Part shown: piece by piece, positions 53,178 through 60,833 of the stretch
Numbering within the stretch: position 1 is the first letter of the stretch
Layout: every line of letters starts with the position of its first letter
Assembly (NCBI GenBank): GCA_963785765.1
Contig: CAWAWM010000005.1
Span: 1-64,000 of the forward strand
Length of the DNA: 64,000 bases
DNA from: DATBGO01 sp963785765
Lineage (GTDB): Bacteria > Actinomycetota > Actinomycetes > Streptosporangiales > Streptosporangiaceae
Reading direction: 5' to 3'
Notes under the pieces: generated by a model
Told to the model about the DNA's origin: nothing
Databases searched by the model: none
Seen by the model: only the letters and a program-made list of their open reading frames with translations
Position numbers and translations under genes: made by a program

Positions 53178-54728
53178 ATGATTGCCCCCGCCCGTCCGGG
53201 TCCGGCCAGGTCCGCCCGCGTCCGCCACCGCCGTCCGGTCCTCGCCGCGCTGATGGTCAGCATGGCGCTGTCGGCCATGGACAACACGATCGTGGCCACC
53301 GCGATCCCGCAAGTCGTCCGGGATCTCGGCGGGTTTTCCCTGTTCAGCTGGGTGTTCTCGGCGTACCTGCTCACTCAGACCGTGACCATCCCGCTGTACG
53401 GGAAGCTGGCCGACCTGTGGGGCCGCAAGCCGATCCTGATCTTCGGGACCGTGGTGTTCCTGACCGGGTCGGCGCTGTGCGCGGCGTCCTGGAGCATGGT
53501 GAGCCTGATCGCGTTCCGCGCGCTGCAGGGCGTCGGCGCTGGCTCGATCATGGCGACCGTCAACACGCTGGCCGGCGACTTGTACGACCTGGAGGAACGG
53601 GGCCGGGTGCAGGGCTGGCTGTCCAGTGTCTGGGGCGTCTCGGCGGTGCTCGGGCCGGCCCTGGGCGGCTCGCTGGCGCAGTACGCCTCCTGGCGCTGGA
53701 TCTTCCTGATCAACCTGCCGCTGGGCGTGGTGTCGATCGTCCTGATCACCAAGTTCCTGCACGAGCGGGTGGCCAGGCAGCAGCACCAGATCGATGTCCT
53801 TGGCGCGGCGGCGATCCTGGTGGCCGCGGGCTCGCTGGTGTTCGGCCTGTTGCAGGGGGGCGTGGCCTGGGGCTGGGGATCAGGCCCGAGCCTGGCCGTG
53901 TTCGGGGTGGCGCTGGCCGCGACGGTGGCGGCGGTCGTGACCGAGCACCGGGCGGCTGAGCCGATCATGCCGCCCTGGTTCTGGAGCAACCGGGTGTTCG
54001 CCGGATCGGGCGCGGGTGCCCTCGGGCTCGGCCTGCTGGTGATCGGGCCGAGCACGTTCCTGCCCACCTACGGGCAGGAGGTGCTCGGGCTCGGCGCGGT
54101 CGCCGCCGGGGCGGTGCTCGCCACCATGAGCCTCGGCTGGCCGCTCGCGTCGTCCCAGTCGGCCCGGTTCTTCCTGCGGATCGGGTTCCGCGACACCGCC
54201 GCCATCGGGGCCGGGATCTGCCTGGCGGGCGTGGCCATTTTCGCGCTGGCCCCGGGCAACCGCTCGGTGTGGCTCCCGGTGACGAGCACGTTCGTGCTCG
54301 GCTTCGGGCTCGGCCTGCTGTCGGTGTGCACGGTGGTCGGCCCGCAGTCCACGGTGACCTGGAACCAGCGGGGCGTCGTCACCGGGGCCATCATGTTCTG
54401 CAGGTACCTGGGCCAGAGCCTGGGCGCGGCCATTTTCGGGGCCATTTTCAACGCCGTGCTGCTGCAGCGGCTCCGGGCCGCGCCGCCCGCGCTGCACGGC
54501 AGGCTGCCCGGCCAGGTGAACGACATCAGCAGCGCGCTGGCCCGGCCCGGCCAGCTCACCTCGGCGGGCGTCGGCTACCTGCGGGACGCGATCGCCGCGG
54601 GCACCAGGGACATCTACATCGGGCTGGCCGCGGTGGCGGCCGTCACCCTGGTGGCCGTCCTGGTCATTATCCCCAGGCACTTTGCGACCAGGGCGAACGA
54701 TGAGACGGACGTTGCGCACGGGGCTTAG
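53178..54728 (+). CDS. MFS multidrug exporter, DHA2 (14-helix, EmrB/QacA) family
   Basis: 516 residues. ALMVSMALSAMDNTIVATAIPQVVRDLGG is the DHA2 motif D1 in helix 1; YLLTQTVTIPLYGKLADLWGRKPILIFG is motif A; ALQGVGAGSIMATVNTLAGDLYD and WGVSAVLGPALGGSLAQYASWRWIFLINLPLG is motif C, diagnostic for drug:H+ antiporters. Fourteen hydrophobic segments fit the length. The substrate cannot be read. No TetR regulator is adjacent; the MarR pair upstream is separate. The gap 52994-53177 shows no gene. Confidence 0.9.
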   Translation: MIAPARPGPARSARVRHRRPVLAALMVSMALSAMDNTIVATAIPQVVRDLGGFSLFSWVFSAYLLTQTVTIPLYGKLADLWGRKPILIFGTVVFLTGSALCAASWSMVSLIAFRALQGVGAGSIMATVNTLAGDLYDLEERGRVQGWLSSVWGVSAVLGPALGGSLAQYASWRWIFLINLPLGVVSIVLITKFLHERVARQQHQIDVLGAAAILVAAGSLVFGLLQGGVAWGWGSGPSLAVFGVALAATVAAVVTEHRAAEPIMPPWFWSNRVFAGSGAGALGLGLLVIGPSTFLPTYGQEVLGLGAVAAGAVLATMSLGWPLASSQSARFFLRIGFRDTAAIGAGICLAGVAIFALAPGNRSVWLPVTSTFVLGFGLGLLSVCTVVGPQSTVTWNQRGVVTGAIMFCRYLGQSLGAAIFGAIFNAVLLQRLRAAPPALHGRLPGQVNDISSALARPGQLTSAGVGYLRDAIAAGTRDIYIGLAAVAAVTLVAVLVIIPRHFATRANDETDVAHGA

Positions 54729-54758
54729 TAATGGCCCGCCTGGCTGTCATGCCGTTGC

Positions 54759-55094
54759 ATGATCATGGAAAATCGCGGTAGCTACCCGGGCATGCTGGAA
54801 TTCATTGTTGTTCTCATCGTCATCGGGCTGATCGTCGGCCTCGTCGCCCGGCTGCTGGTGCCCGGCCGGGACAACATCGGCATCCTGGCCACCATCCTGC
54901 TCGGCATCGTGGGGTCGTTCGTCGGCGGCTTTCTGCAGCGCCTGGTCGAATACCACACCCTGGAAGTCCACCACTTCTACTCCGCGGGAATCATCGGCTC
55001 GATCATCGGCGCGGTGGTCGTCCTGCTGATCCTGCGGGTCACCGGCCTGGAGCGCGGCCGCAGCCGCCGCCGGTGGCACCGTCGCTGGATCTGA
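54759..55094 (+). CDS. GlsB/YeaQ/YmgE-family stress-associated membrane protein
   Basis: 111 residues (92-100 if a later ATG at 54792 is used). MLEFIVVLIVIGLIVGLVARLLVPGRDNIGILATILLGIVGSFVGGFLQRLV and SAGIIGSIIGAVVVLLILRVTG match the transglycosylase-associated family: three membrane helices, the Gly-rich helices and the GR-D-N-I/GRD loop. The family is stress-induced in many bacteria; molecular role unknown. The C-terminus is Arg-rich (GRSRRRWHRRW). It lies 30 bases after the exporter gene and could be co-transcribed. Confidence 0.85.
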   Translation: MIMENRGSYPGMLEFIVVLIVIGLIVGLVARLLVPGRDNIGILATILLGIVGSFVGGFLQRLVEYHTLEVHHFYSAGIIGSIIGAVVVLLILRVTGLERGRSRRRWHRRWI

Positions 55095-55151
55095 CCTGAC
55101 CGCTGCCGGGCGAACTGATCCTGCCGGGCGAACTGGCCGCCGCCGGGCGGG

Positions 55152-57092
55152 CTACCGCAGCAGTTCGATGCGGCGGCCCAGCCCGGCACGGTCCTTCGGC
55201 GCGGCACGGTCCGCCAGCCCGACCCGCCCGGCGTCGGTCCGGTCCGCGCTCCGGTCACCGTCTGAGCAGGCGGCCAGGACCGACCGCAGCTCATCGGCAC
55301 CGGCGGCCGGGTCGATGCAGGTGACCGCGCTGGGCGGCAGCGGAGCCACCGGCACCTGCCGGATCAGCGGATGATGCGGCCGCTGGTCCACCTCGTCCCG
55401 GCCGAGCAGGTCCTCTGACAGCTTCTCGCCCGGCCGCAGCCCGGTGTAGACGATGTCGATGTCCCGGCTCGCGGTCGAGACCAGGCGCCGCGCCATGTCG
55501 ACGATCCGCACCTGGTCGCCCATGTCCAGGACGAGCACCTCGCCGCCGGACCCGATGACGGCGGCCTGCAGGACCAGCTGCACCGCCTCGTCGGCCGTCA
55601 TGAAGTAACGGCTGACCTCCGGATGCGTCACCGTGACCGGGCCGCCCGCGGCGACTTGCGCGCTCAGGCTGGTCAGCACCGATCCGCGGCTGCCCAGCAC
55701 ATTGCCGAACCTGACGCTCAGGTAACTGCCGCCCGTCTGGCTGGCCTGGTGGGCGGTGAGCCGTTCGGCAATACGTTTCGAATATCCCAGGACGCACACC
55801 GGATCGGCGGCCTTGTCGGTCGAGATGTTGACGAACGACTGCGCGCCGCAGGCCGCCGCGGCCTCCAGGACCGTGAGCGTGCCCAGCACGTTGCTCTTGA
55901 ACGCCTCAGCCGGATAGCGCTCCAGCAGCGGCAGGTGCTTGAGCGCGGCAGCGTGGAAGACGATCTCCGGGCGGAACTGGCCGAAGATCTGCCGGACTCG
56001 GTCCGGATCGCGGATGTCGGCCAGCGCCGCCTGGTCGGAGTCGAGCAGCGCCCGGCCGTGCAGCGCCAGCTGGACGGCGTGCAGCGCTGACTCGTCCCGG
56101 TCCAGCATGATCAGCTCCGCGGGCCCCAGCCGGTGCAGCTGCCGGCAGAGCTCAGATCCGATCGACCCGCCGGCCCCGGTGACCAGGATCCGCTTGCCGG
56201 CGAAGTGCCCGGCCACGGCGGCGACGTCGGTCCTGACCGGGCGGCGGCCGAGCAGGTCGCTGATCCGCGGATCACGCACGCCGTCGATCCTGGCCCCGCC
56301 GCTGAGCAGTTCCCTGACCGAGGGAATCACCTTGGGCACCAGCCCGCAGGCCTCCGCGGCCCGGGTCAGGTCCCTGATCACGGCGCCGCTGGCCCCGGCG
56401 AGGGCGATCACCAGCACGGTGGCGCCGGTCGAGGCGGCCACCGCGGCCAGCTGGGTCCGGTCACCGACCACCGGGATGCCGCGAATCCGCAGCCGCCGCT
56501 TGGCCGGGTCGTCATCCAGCATCGCGACCGGCTGGTACTCGGCGTCGTGCTGCCCGATCAGCTGCTGGACCAGCTGGGTGCCCGCGCTGCCGGCGCCGAA
56601 GACGATGATCTTCACGGCCGACGAGGCGGGCGCCCGCGATCGCTGCCGGACGGCGAACACCGCGTACCTGGCGCCCAGCATGGCCAGCAGCGCCAGGCCC
56701 GCACCGCCCGCCGCGGTCTCCAGCGGCGCCTGCTGGCCGGGGATCAGGACCAGCCCGGCGGCGCCGGTGCACAGCGCGGCCAGGCCCGCCGCGATGCTGA
56801 CCCCGGCTACCTCGTCCAGGCTGCCCCGCTGGTGGCGGCCCCGGTACAGCCCGGCGACGAGCCCGCAGCCGACGACGGACAGGCAGGTGAGCACGGCCAG
56901 GCAGGTTAACCGGATGGACCAGGCGACCAGGTCCGGCAGGTCCCCGGTGGTCCGGGCGGCGGCCAGCAGTCCGGTCAGCCAGGCGGCGATGTCGTAGCCG
57001 GTCTCCAGGGCCACGCACCAGGACCGCCGGGCCGCGAAGACCCGGCGGGCCGCCGCGGCTGGCATACCGCCATTAATGACCTGGTCGCTCAC
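55152..57092 (-). CDS. CapD/FlaA1-type nucleotide-sugar epimerase/dehydratase
   Basis: 646 residues. Four N-terminal membrane helices (residues 25-150), then a CoA_binding_3-like Rossmann unit (VKIIVFGAGSAGTQLVQQLI), then the SDR catalytic domain: KRILVTGAGGSIGSELCRQL, VFHAAALKHLPLLE, SFVNISTDKAADPVCVLGYSKRIAE and SVRFGNVLGSRGSV. The long PglF/WbpM/CapD family converts UDP-GlcNAc to 4-keto or epimerised amino sugars for surface glycans. In the STDKA...SKR motif the YxxxK Tyr position is Leu, as in other long-form members where it varies. It is divergent from the LCP genes, sharing a 240-base promoter region. Confidence 0.87.
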   Translation of the reverse strand: MSDQVINGGMPAAAARRVFAARRSWCVALETGYDIAAWLTGLLAAARTTGDLPDLVAWSIRLTCLAVLTCLSVVGCGLVAGLYRGRHQRGSLDEVAGVSIAAGLAALCTGAAGLVLIPGQQAPLETAAGGAGLALLAMLGARYAVFAVRQRSRAPASSAVKIIVFGAGSAGTQLVQQLIGQHDAEYQPVAMLDDDPAKRRLRIRGIPVVGDRTQLAAVAASTGATVLVIALAGASGAVIRDLTRAAEACGLVPKVIPSVRELLSGGARIDGVRDPRISDLLGRRPVRTDVAAVAGHFAGKRILVTGAGGSIGSELCRQLHRLGPAELIMLDRDESALHAVQLALHGRALLDSDQAALADIRDPDRVRQIFGQFRPEIVFHAAALKHLPLLERYPAEAFKSNVLGTLTVLEAAAACGAQSFVNISTDKAADPVCVLGYSKRIAERLTAHQASQTGGSYLSVRFGNVLGSRGSVLTSLSAQVAAGGPVTVTHPEVSRYFMTADEAVQLVLQAAVIGSGGEVLVLDMGDQVRIVDMARRLVSTASRDIDIVYTGLRPGEKLSEDLLGRDEVDQRPHHPLIRQVPVAPLPPSAVTCIDPAAGADELRSVLAACSDGDRSADRTDAGRVGLADRAAPKDRAGLGRRIELLR

Positions 57093-57167
57093 CCGCGCGC
57101 CCCTCCGTTCCTGCCCGGTCCTGGTTTCCCCGGCATGCCCGATGATTTTTTCCCGCGCCGCTGTACA

Positions 57168-57180
57168 TTACTCTCAGTAG
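57168..57180. promoter_or_regulatory. Near-copy of the 23596 palindrome in the capD/LCP divergent region
   Basis: TTACTCTCAGTAG matches TTACTCTGAGTAA at 23596-23608 in 11 of 13 positions and, like it, sits between divergent surface-glycan genes (capD-like start 57092, LCP start 57336). It may be a shared regulator site; the imperfect symmetry here weakens that. Confidence 0.35.
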
Positions 57181-57335
57181 CCGGGTAGAACACTAACCGT
57201 AATCAGGAGGGCTACGCTTGCTAACGCGCGGCACGGGCTCGCGGGCCGGCCACGTGGGGTTACACCGGTGCTGGCGGCTGCCGCGACCGTTTGGCCGCCA
57301 TATCTGCCAGCGCCTGACCAAGGGGGCAAAGAGAG

Positions 57336-58562
57336 ATGTCGGACGACCCAGGCTCGGCTGACCAGGCAGTCAACGCGCAGCCGTTAACTGCCGGGAGCTA
57401 CGAAGGCCTGCTGCCTGCTGGGAACGGCGGCGACCTGCTGACCGCCGGGAACGGCGACGAACGGCAGGCCGCCGGGAACGGCGACGAACGGCAGGCCGCC
57501 GCGGCCAGCCAGGGTCCGCAGCCCCGCCGCCAGCACGGACCGAAACGGCGCGGACCGAAACGGCGCGCCGTGCGGCTGGCGCTCGGGGGCGCCATCGCCG
57601 TGGTGGTGGCGGTGGCGGCCATCGCGGTGGCCGGCTACGCGGCGGTCAGTCATCTGGCCGGCAACATTCACCGGATCCCGAGCGCGGACGCCGCGCTGGA
57701 TGCGGCTAATCAGCCGCTGATGCCGGCCGCGACCCGCCGCAGCATGACGATCCTGCTCACCGGGTCCGAATTCGTCCCGGCCCACATCGGCGGCAGCGGC
57801 GCGCTCGGCTCATCCACCTTCCCCGAGGATCAGAGCGGCCTGATCGCGCTCGTCCACATCGACGCCGACCGGCGCGCCGGGGCCATCGTGTCCATCCCGC
57901 CCAATGCCCTGGTCAGGATGCCAGGACATGGCGTCATGCAGCTGTGGAATGCGCTGCCGCTGGGCGGCCCGTCGCTGCTGATCCGGACGGTCGAGCAGCT
58001 GACCAATGTGCGCATCGACCATTACACCGTCGTCGACTTCAACGGGCTGGTCAGCACGCTTGGCCCGCTCGGCGGCGTCGATGTGGACGTGCCCGAGTGG
58101 ACCTCGAGCAACGGGGTCGTCTTCCACCCGGGCATCAACCACCTCACCACCGCGACCGCGCTCGACTACGTGCGGCAGACATCGCTCAGCGAGGAGGGCC
58201 GGGTGCTGCGCCAGCAGGCGCTGCTGCGCGCGATCCTGGACAAGATCGCCCACGAGCACCTGCTCAGCCACCCGACGGCCGGGTTCGGCATCCTGGACGC
58301 CTTCACCAAGGCGCTAAGCGTGGACAGCAACTTCACCAACTCCGCGCTCGAATCGCTCGCGCTGCACCTGCACCTGCTGGGCGGCAGCGACGGCACGTTC
58401 GTGTCCGCTCCGGTGGCCAGGACGGTCAGCGTCGGCGGCCAGAGCGCCGTGGTCCTGAACTTCCGCATCAGCCGCAAGATGTGGCGCGCGATCAGGAACG
58501 ACGCGGTCGCGGCCTTCGCCCGGCGGTATCCGTTCACCGTAACCCCGAACGCACCGCGATGA
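57336..58562 (+). CDS. LytR-CpsA-Psr (LCP) family protein 1, divergent active site
   Basis: 408 residues. A long cytoplasmic N-terminus (about 75 residues, with nine-residue repeats GNGDERQAA), one membrane helix (LALGGAIAVVVAVAAIAVAGYAAV) and an extracytoplasmic LCP domain: SMTILLTGSE, SGLIALVHIDADRRAGAIVSIPPNALVRMPG, MQLWNALPLGGPSLLIRTVEQLTNVRIDHYTVVDFNGLVSTLGPLGGVDV and GRVLRQQALLRAI. LCP enzymes attach glycans to peptidoglycan. The usual (R/S)DT and PRD motifs are QSG and PPN, so key Asp/Arg residues are missing, while the RxxRQ motif remains. Start ATG 57336 after AAGGGGGCAAAGAGAG. Confidence 0.85.
   Translation: MSDDPGSADQAVNAQPLTAGSYEGLLPAGNGGDLLTAGNGDERQAAGNGDERQAAAASQGPQPRRQHGPKRRGPKRRAVRLALGGAIAVVVAVAAIAVAGYAAVSHLAGNIHRIPSADAALDAANQPLMPAATRRSMTILLTGSEFVPAHIGGSGALGSSTFPEDQSGLIALVHIDADRRAGAIVSIPPNALVRMPGHGVMQLWNALPLGGPSLLIRTVEQLTNVRIDHYTVVDFNGLVSTLGPLGGVDVDVPEWTSSNGVVFHPGINHLTTATALDYVRQTSLSEEGRVLRQQALLRAILDKIAHEHLLSHPTAGFGILDAFTKALSVDSNFTNSALESLALHLHLLGGSDGTFVSAPVARTVSVGGQSAVVLNFRISRKMWRAIRNDAVAAFARRYPFTVTPNAPR
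57444..57497. repeat. Two perfect 27-base tandem repeats in LCP gene 1
   Basis: Identical 27-base units at 57444-57470 and 57471-57497 encode GNGDERQAA twice in the disordered cytoplasmic N-terminus. A partial third unit (GGGAACGGCGGCGAC) precedes them. Copy number is likely to vary between strains without changing the frame. Confidence 0.85.
57536..57565. repeat. Two 15-base tandem repeats in LCP gene 1
   Basis: CGGACCGAAACGGCG occurs at 57536-57550 and directly again at 57551-57565, coding GPKRR twice just before the membrane helix. It doubles the positive patch that anchors the cytoplasmic side. Confidence 0.8.
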
Positions 58563-58628
58563 CACGTCAGCCGGCTGGCCCGCTCAGCCGGCCCGACCTA
58601 GCCGCACCTGACCAAGGGAGAAAGAGAA

Positions 58629-59786
58629 TTGTCCGACGATCCGACTTCGGCTGACGGCGTCGGCACCGGTCAGCCAGGGACTGCCGGTCAGCCGGAGACC
58701 GCCGGGGCGGCGGTAACCGCCGGGCCTGCGGCAACTGCCGAGCGTGGCCAGGAGCCAGGTCCGCGGCGCCGGCGCAGCTGGAAGCGGCGCGCCGTGCGGA
58801 TCGGCCTGGCCGCGGGAGTCGCCCTGTTCGTGCTGGTGGCCGGCGTGGCGGTGAGCGGCTACGCGCTCGTCAGCCACCTGGCCGACAACATTCACCGGAT
58901 CCCGAGCGCGGACGCCGCGCTGGACGCGGCCGACCAGCCGGTGATGCCGGCCGCGACGCGCCACAGCATGACGATCCTGCTGACCGGATCCCAGAAGACG
59001 CCCGCCCAGATCGGTGGCCACGGCGTGCTCGGCTCCTCGACGGCCCCGCAGGAGATGAGCGGCCTGATCGCGCTCGTGCACATCAACGCGGGCGGGCACG
59101 CCGGGGCGATCGTCCATATTCCGCCCGATGCGCTGGTGCACGTGCCCGGGCACGGCATCACGCAGCTGTGGAACGCATTGCCGCTGGGCGGCCCGTCGCT
59201 GCTGATCCGGACGGTCGAGAAGCTCACCAATGTGCGGATCGACCATTACACCGTGGTCGACTTCGACGGGCTGGCCAGCGCGCTCAGCTCGCTCGGCGGG
59301 GTCAACGTGCTCCTGCCCGAAACGACGTCGAGCAACGGCGTGGTGTTCCATAAGGGGCTCAATCACTTGAATGGCGTCACTGCGCTCGACTACGTGCGGC
59401 AGGTGTCGCTCACCCAGGATGGCCGGGTGCTGCGCCAGTCAGCATTTCTGCGCGCGATCCTGGTCAAGCTCGACCGGCTGCACCTGCTCACCAACCCGAC
59501 CGGCGACTTCAGCATCCTGAACGCCTTCACCAAGGCGCTGAGCGTGGACAGCAACTTCACCAACGCCGGGCTCGTGTCGCTGGCCACCAGCCTGCGGCTG
59601 CTGGGCAGTCACGCCGGCTCGTTCGTGTCCGCTCCGGTGCAGCGGCGGTTCAGGTTCAGGGGCCAGAGCGCGGAGACCCTCAACCACCGCATCACCCGCC
59701 AGCTGTGGCAGGCCATCAGGCACGACGCCGTCGCGGCCTTCGCGCGGCGCTATCCGTTCACGGTGACCCCGATCGCACCGCACTAA
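58629..59786 (+). CDS. LCP family protein 2, tandem paralogue with divergent active site
   Basis: 385 residues. Start TTG 58629, preceded by AAGGGAGAAAGAGAA, closely like the leader of LCP 1, so the duplication included the ribosome site. Same layout: Pro/Gly/Ala-rich cytoplasmic tail, one helix (RIGLAAGVALFVLVAGVAVSGYALV), LCP domain with NIHRIPSADAALDAADQPVMPAATR almost identical to LCP 1, MSGLIALVHINAGGHAGAIVHIPPDALVHVPG and GRVLRQSAFLRAI. As in LCP 1, the DT and PRD motifs are lost (MSGL, PPD) but RxxRQ is kept. Co-transcribed with LCP 1 (66-base gap). Confidence 0.85.
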   Translation: MSDDPTSADGVGTGQPGTAGQPETAGAAVTAGPAATAERGQEPGPRRRRSWKRRAVRIGLAAGVALFVLVAGVAVSGYALVSHLADNIHRIPSADAALDAADQPVMPAATRHSMTILLTGSQKTPAQIGGHGVLGSSTAPQEMSGLIALVHINAGGHAGAIVHIPPDALVHVPGHGITQLWNALPLGGPSLLIRTVEKLTNVRIDHYTVVDFDGLASALSSLGGVNVLLPETTSSNGVVFHKGLNHLNGVTALDYVRQVSLTQDGRVLRQSAFLRAILVKLDRLHLLTNPTGDFSILNAFTKALSVDSNFTNAGLVSLATSLRLLGSHAGSFVSAPVQRRFRFRGQSAETLNHRITRQLWQAIRHDAVAAFARRYPFTVTPIAPH

Positions 59787-59876
59787 CACCGGCCAGCGGC
59801 TGGCGGCCCCCGCGGTGCGTGCACCGGCGCCAGCTGCCGCCAAAGGCAGGATCTGATTGACATGGGGGCAGGTTAG

Positions 59877-60704
59877 GTGGGAACAGAGATCGGCTCCTTC
59901 GTGGCGCTCGGGGACAGCTTCACCGAAGGGATGGGCGACCCGCACGACGATGGCAGCGGGCTGCGCGGCTGGGCCGACCGGTTCGCCGAACGGCTGGCGG
60001 CGGGCCGCCCGGCGTTCCGCTACGCCAACCTCGCGGTCCGCGGGAAGCGGCTGCGGGAGGTAGCGGACGAGCAGCTACCGCTCGCCGTCGCGATGCGGCC
60101 CGACCTGGTCAGCGTCTTCGCCGGCGGCAACGACCTGTTGTGGATCTGGACCGACCCGGACGTGCTCGCCCAGCAGGCCGACGAGGCGGTGGCGGAACTG
60201 CGCCGGGCAGGCAGCCAGGTGCTGCTGTTCACCGGGTTCGACCCGCGGGCCTTCCCGGTGCTCCGCCTGATCCGCGGCAAGGTGGCCGCGTACAACGTGC
60301 ACCTGCGCGCGATCGCGCAGCGCCGCGGCTGCCACCTCGCCGACCTGTGGTCGATGAGCATGCTGGCCGACCCGCGGGAGTGGAGCGCGGACCGGCTGCA
60401 CCTGGCCGCCGACGGGCACCGCCGGGTGGCCCTGCTGGCCTGCGAGGTGATGGGCGCGGAGGTCAGCGAGGACTGGCGCGAGCCGCTGGCTGACCGGCCC
60501 GGCGGCGGCGCCTGGCTGGCCAGGCCGGCGTCCTGGCTGGCGGCGCGGGGGAACGACGCCCGGTGGGCGCGCGATCACGCCGCGCCGTGGCTGGTGCGGC
60601 GGCTGCGCGGGGTGTCGGCCGGTGACGGGATGCCGCCCAAACGGCCCCAGCTGGCCCCGTTTCACGATTCGGGCCGGTCAGCGGGGGTAGGGATCACCCT
60701 GTAG
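59877..60704 (+). CDS. SGNH/GDSL-family hydrolase
   Basis: 275 residues from GTG 59877. FVALGDSFTEGMGD (block I, Ser), YANLAVRGKRLREV (block II, Gly), VSVFAGGNDLLW (block III, Asn) and SADRLHLAADGHRRVA (block V, Asp-x-x-His) are all present. No signal peptide, so cytoplasmic; members of this SGNH subgroup include acyl esterases and sugar O-acetylesterase-like enzymes. It follows the LCP genes after 90 bases and could act on the same glycan, but this is only proximity. The C-terminal 60 residues beyond the fold are unassigned. Confidence 0.85.
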   Translation: MGTEIGSFVALGDSFTEGMGDPHDDGSGLRGWADRFAERLAAGRPAFRYANLAVRGKRLREVADEQLPLAVAMRPDLVSVFAGGNDLLWIWTDPDVLAQQADEAVAELRRAGSQVLLFTGFDPRAFPVLRLIRGKVAAYNVHLRAIAQRRGCHLADLWSMSMLADPREWSADRLHLAADGHRRVALLACEVMGAEVSEDWREPLADRPGGGAWLARPASWLAARGNDARWARDHAAPWLVRRLRGVSAGDGMPPKRPQLAPFHDSGRSAGVGITL

Positions 60705-60833
60705 GTAATCACCGGGCAAAGCGGGACGCGACGGGGAGATACGCGGCGGCGCTCTGACCGGGCTCACCGGGCGGGGTCCATCCCGACCGGAACGCGAACC
60801 GCGAAGTCTCGGGGGCAGGTGAGATCGCGGGTC

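Noticed and set aside
53880..54719. Long bottom-strand open frame opposite the MFS exporter
   Set aside because: Arg/Gly/Pro-rich translation without family motifs, fully antisense to a well-supported membrane protein; typical high-GC shadow frame.
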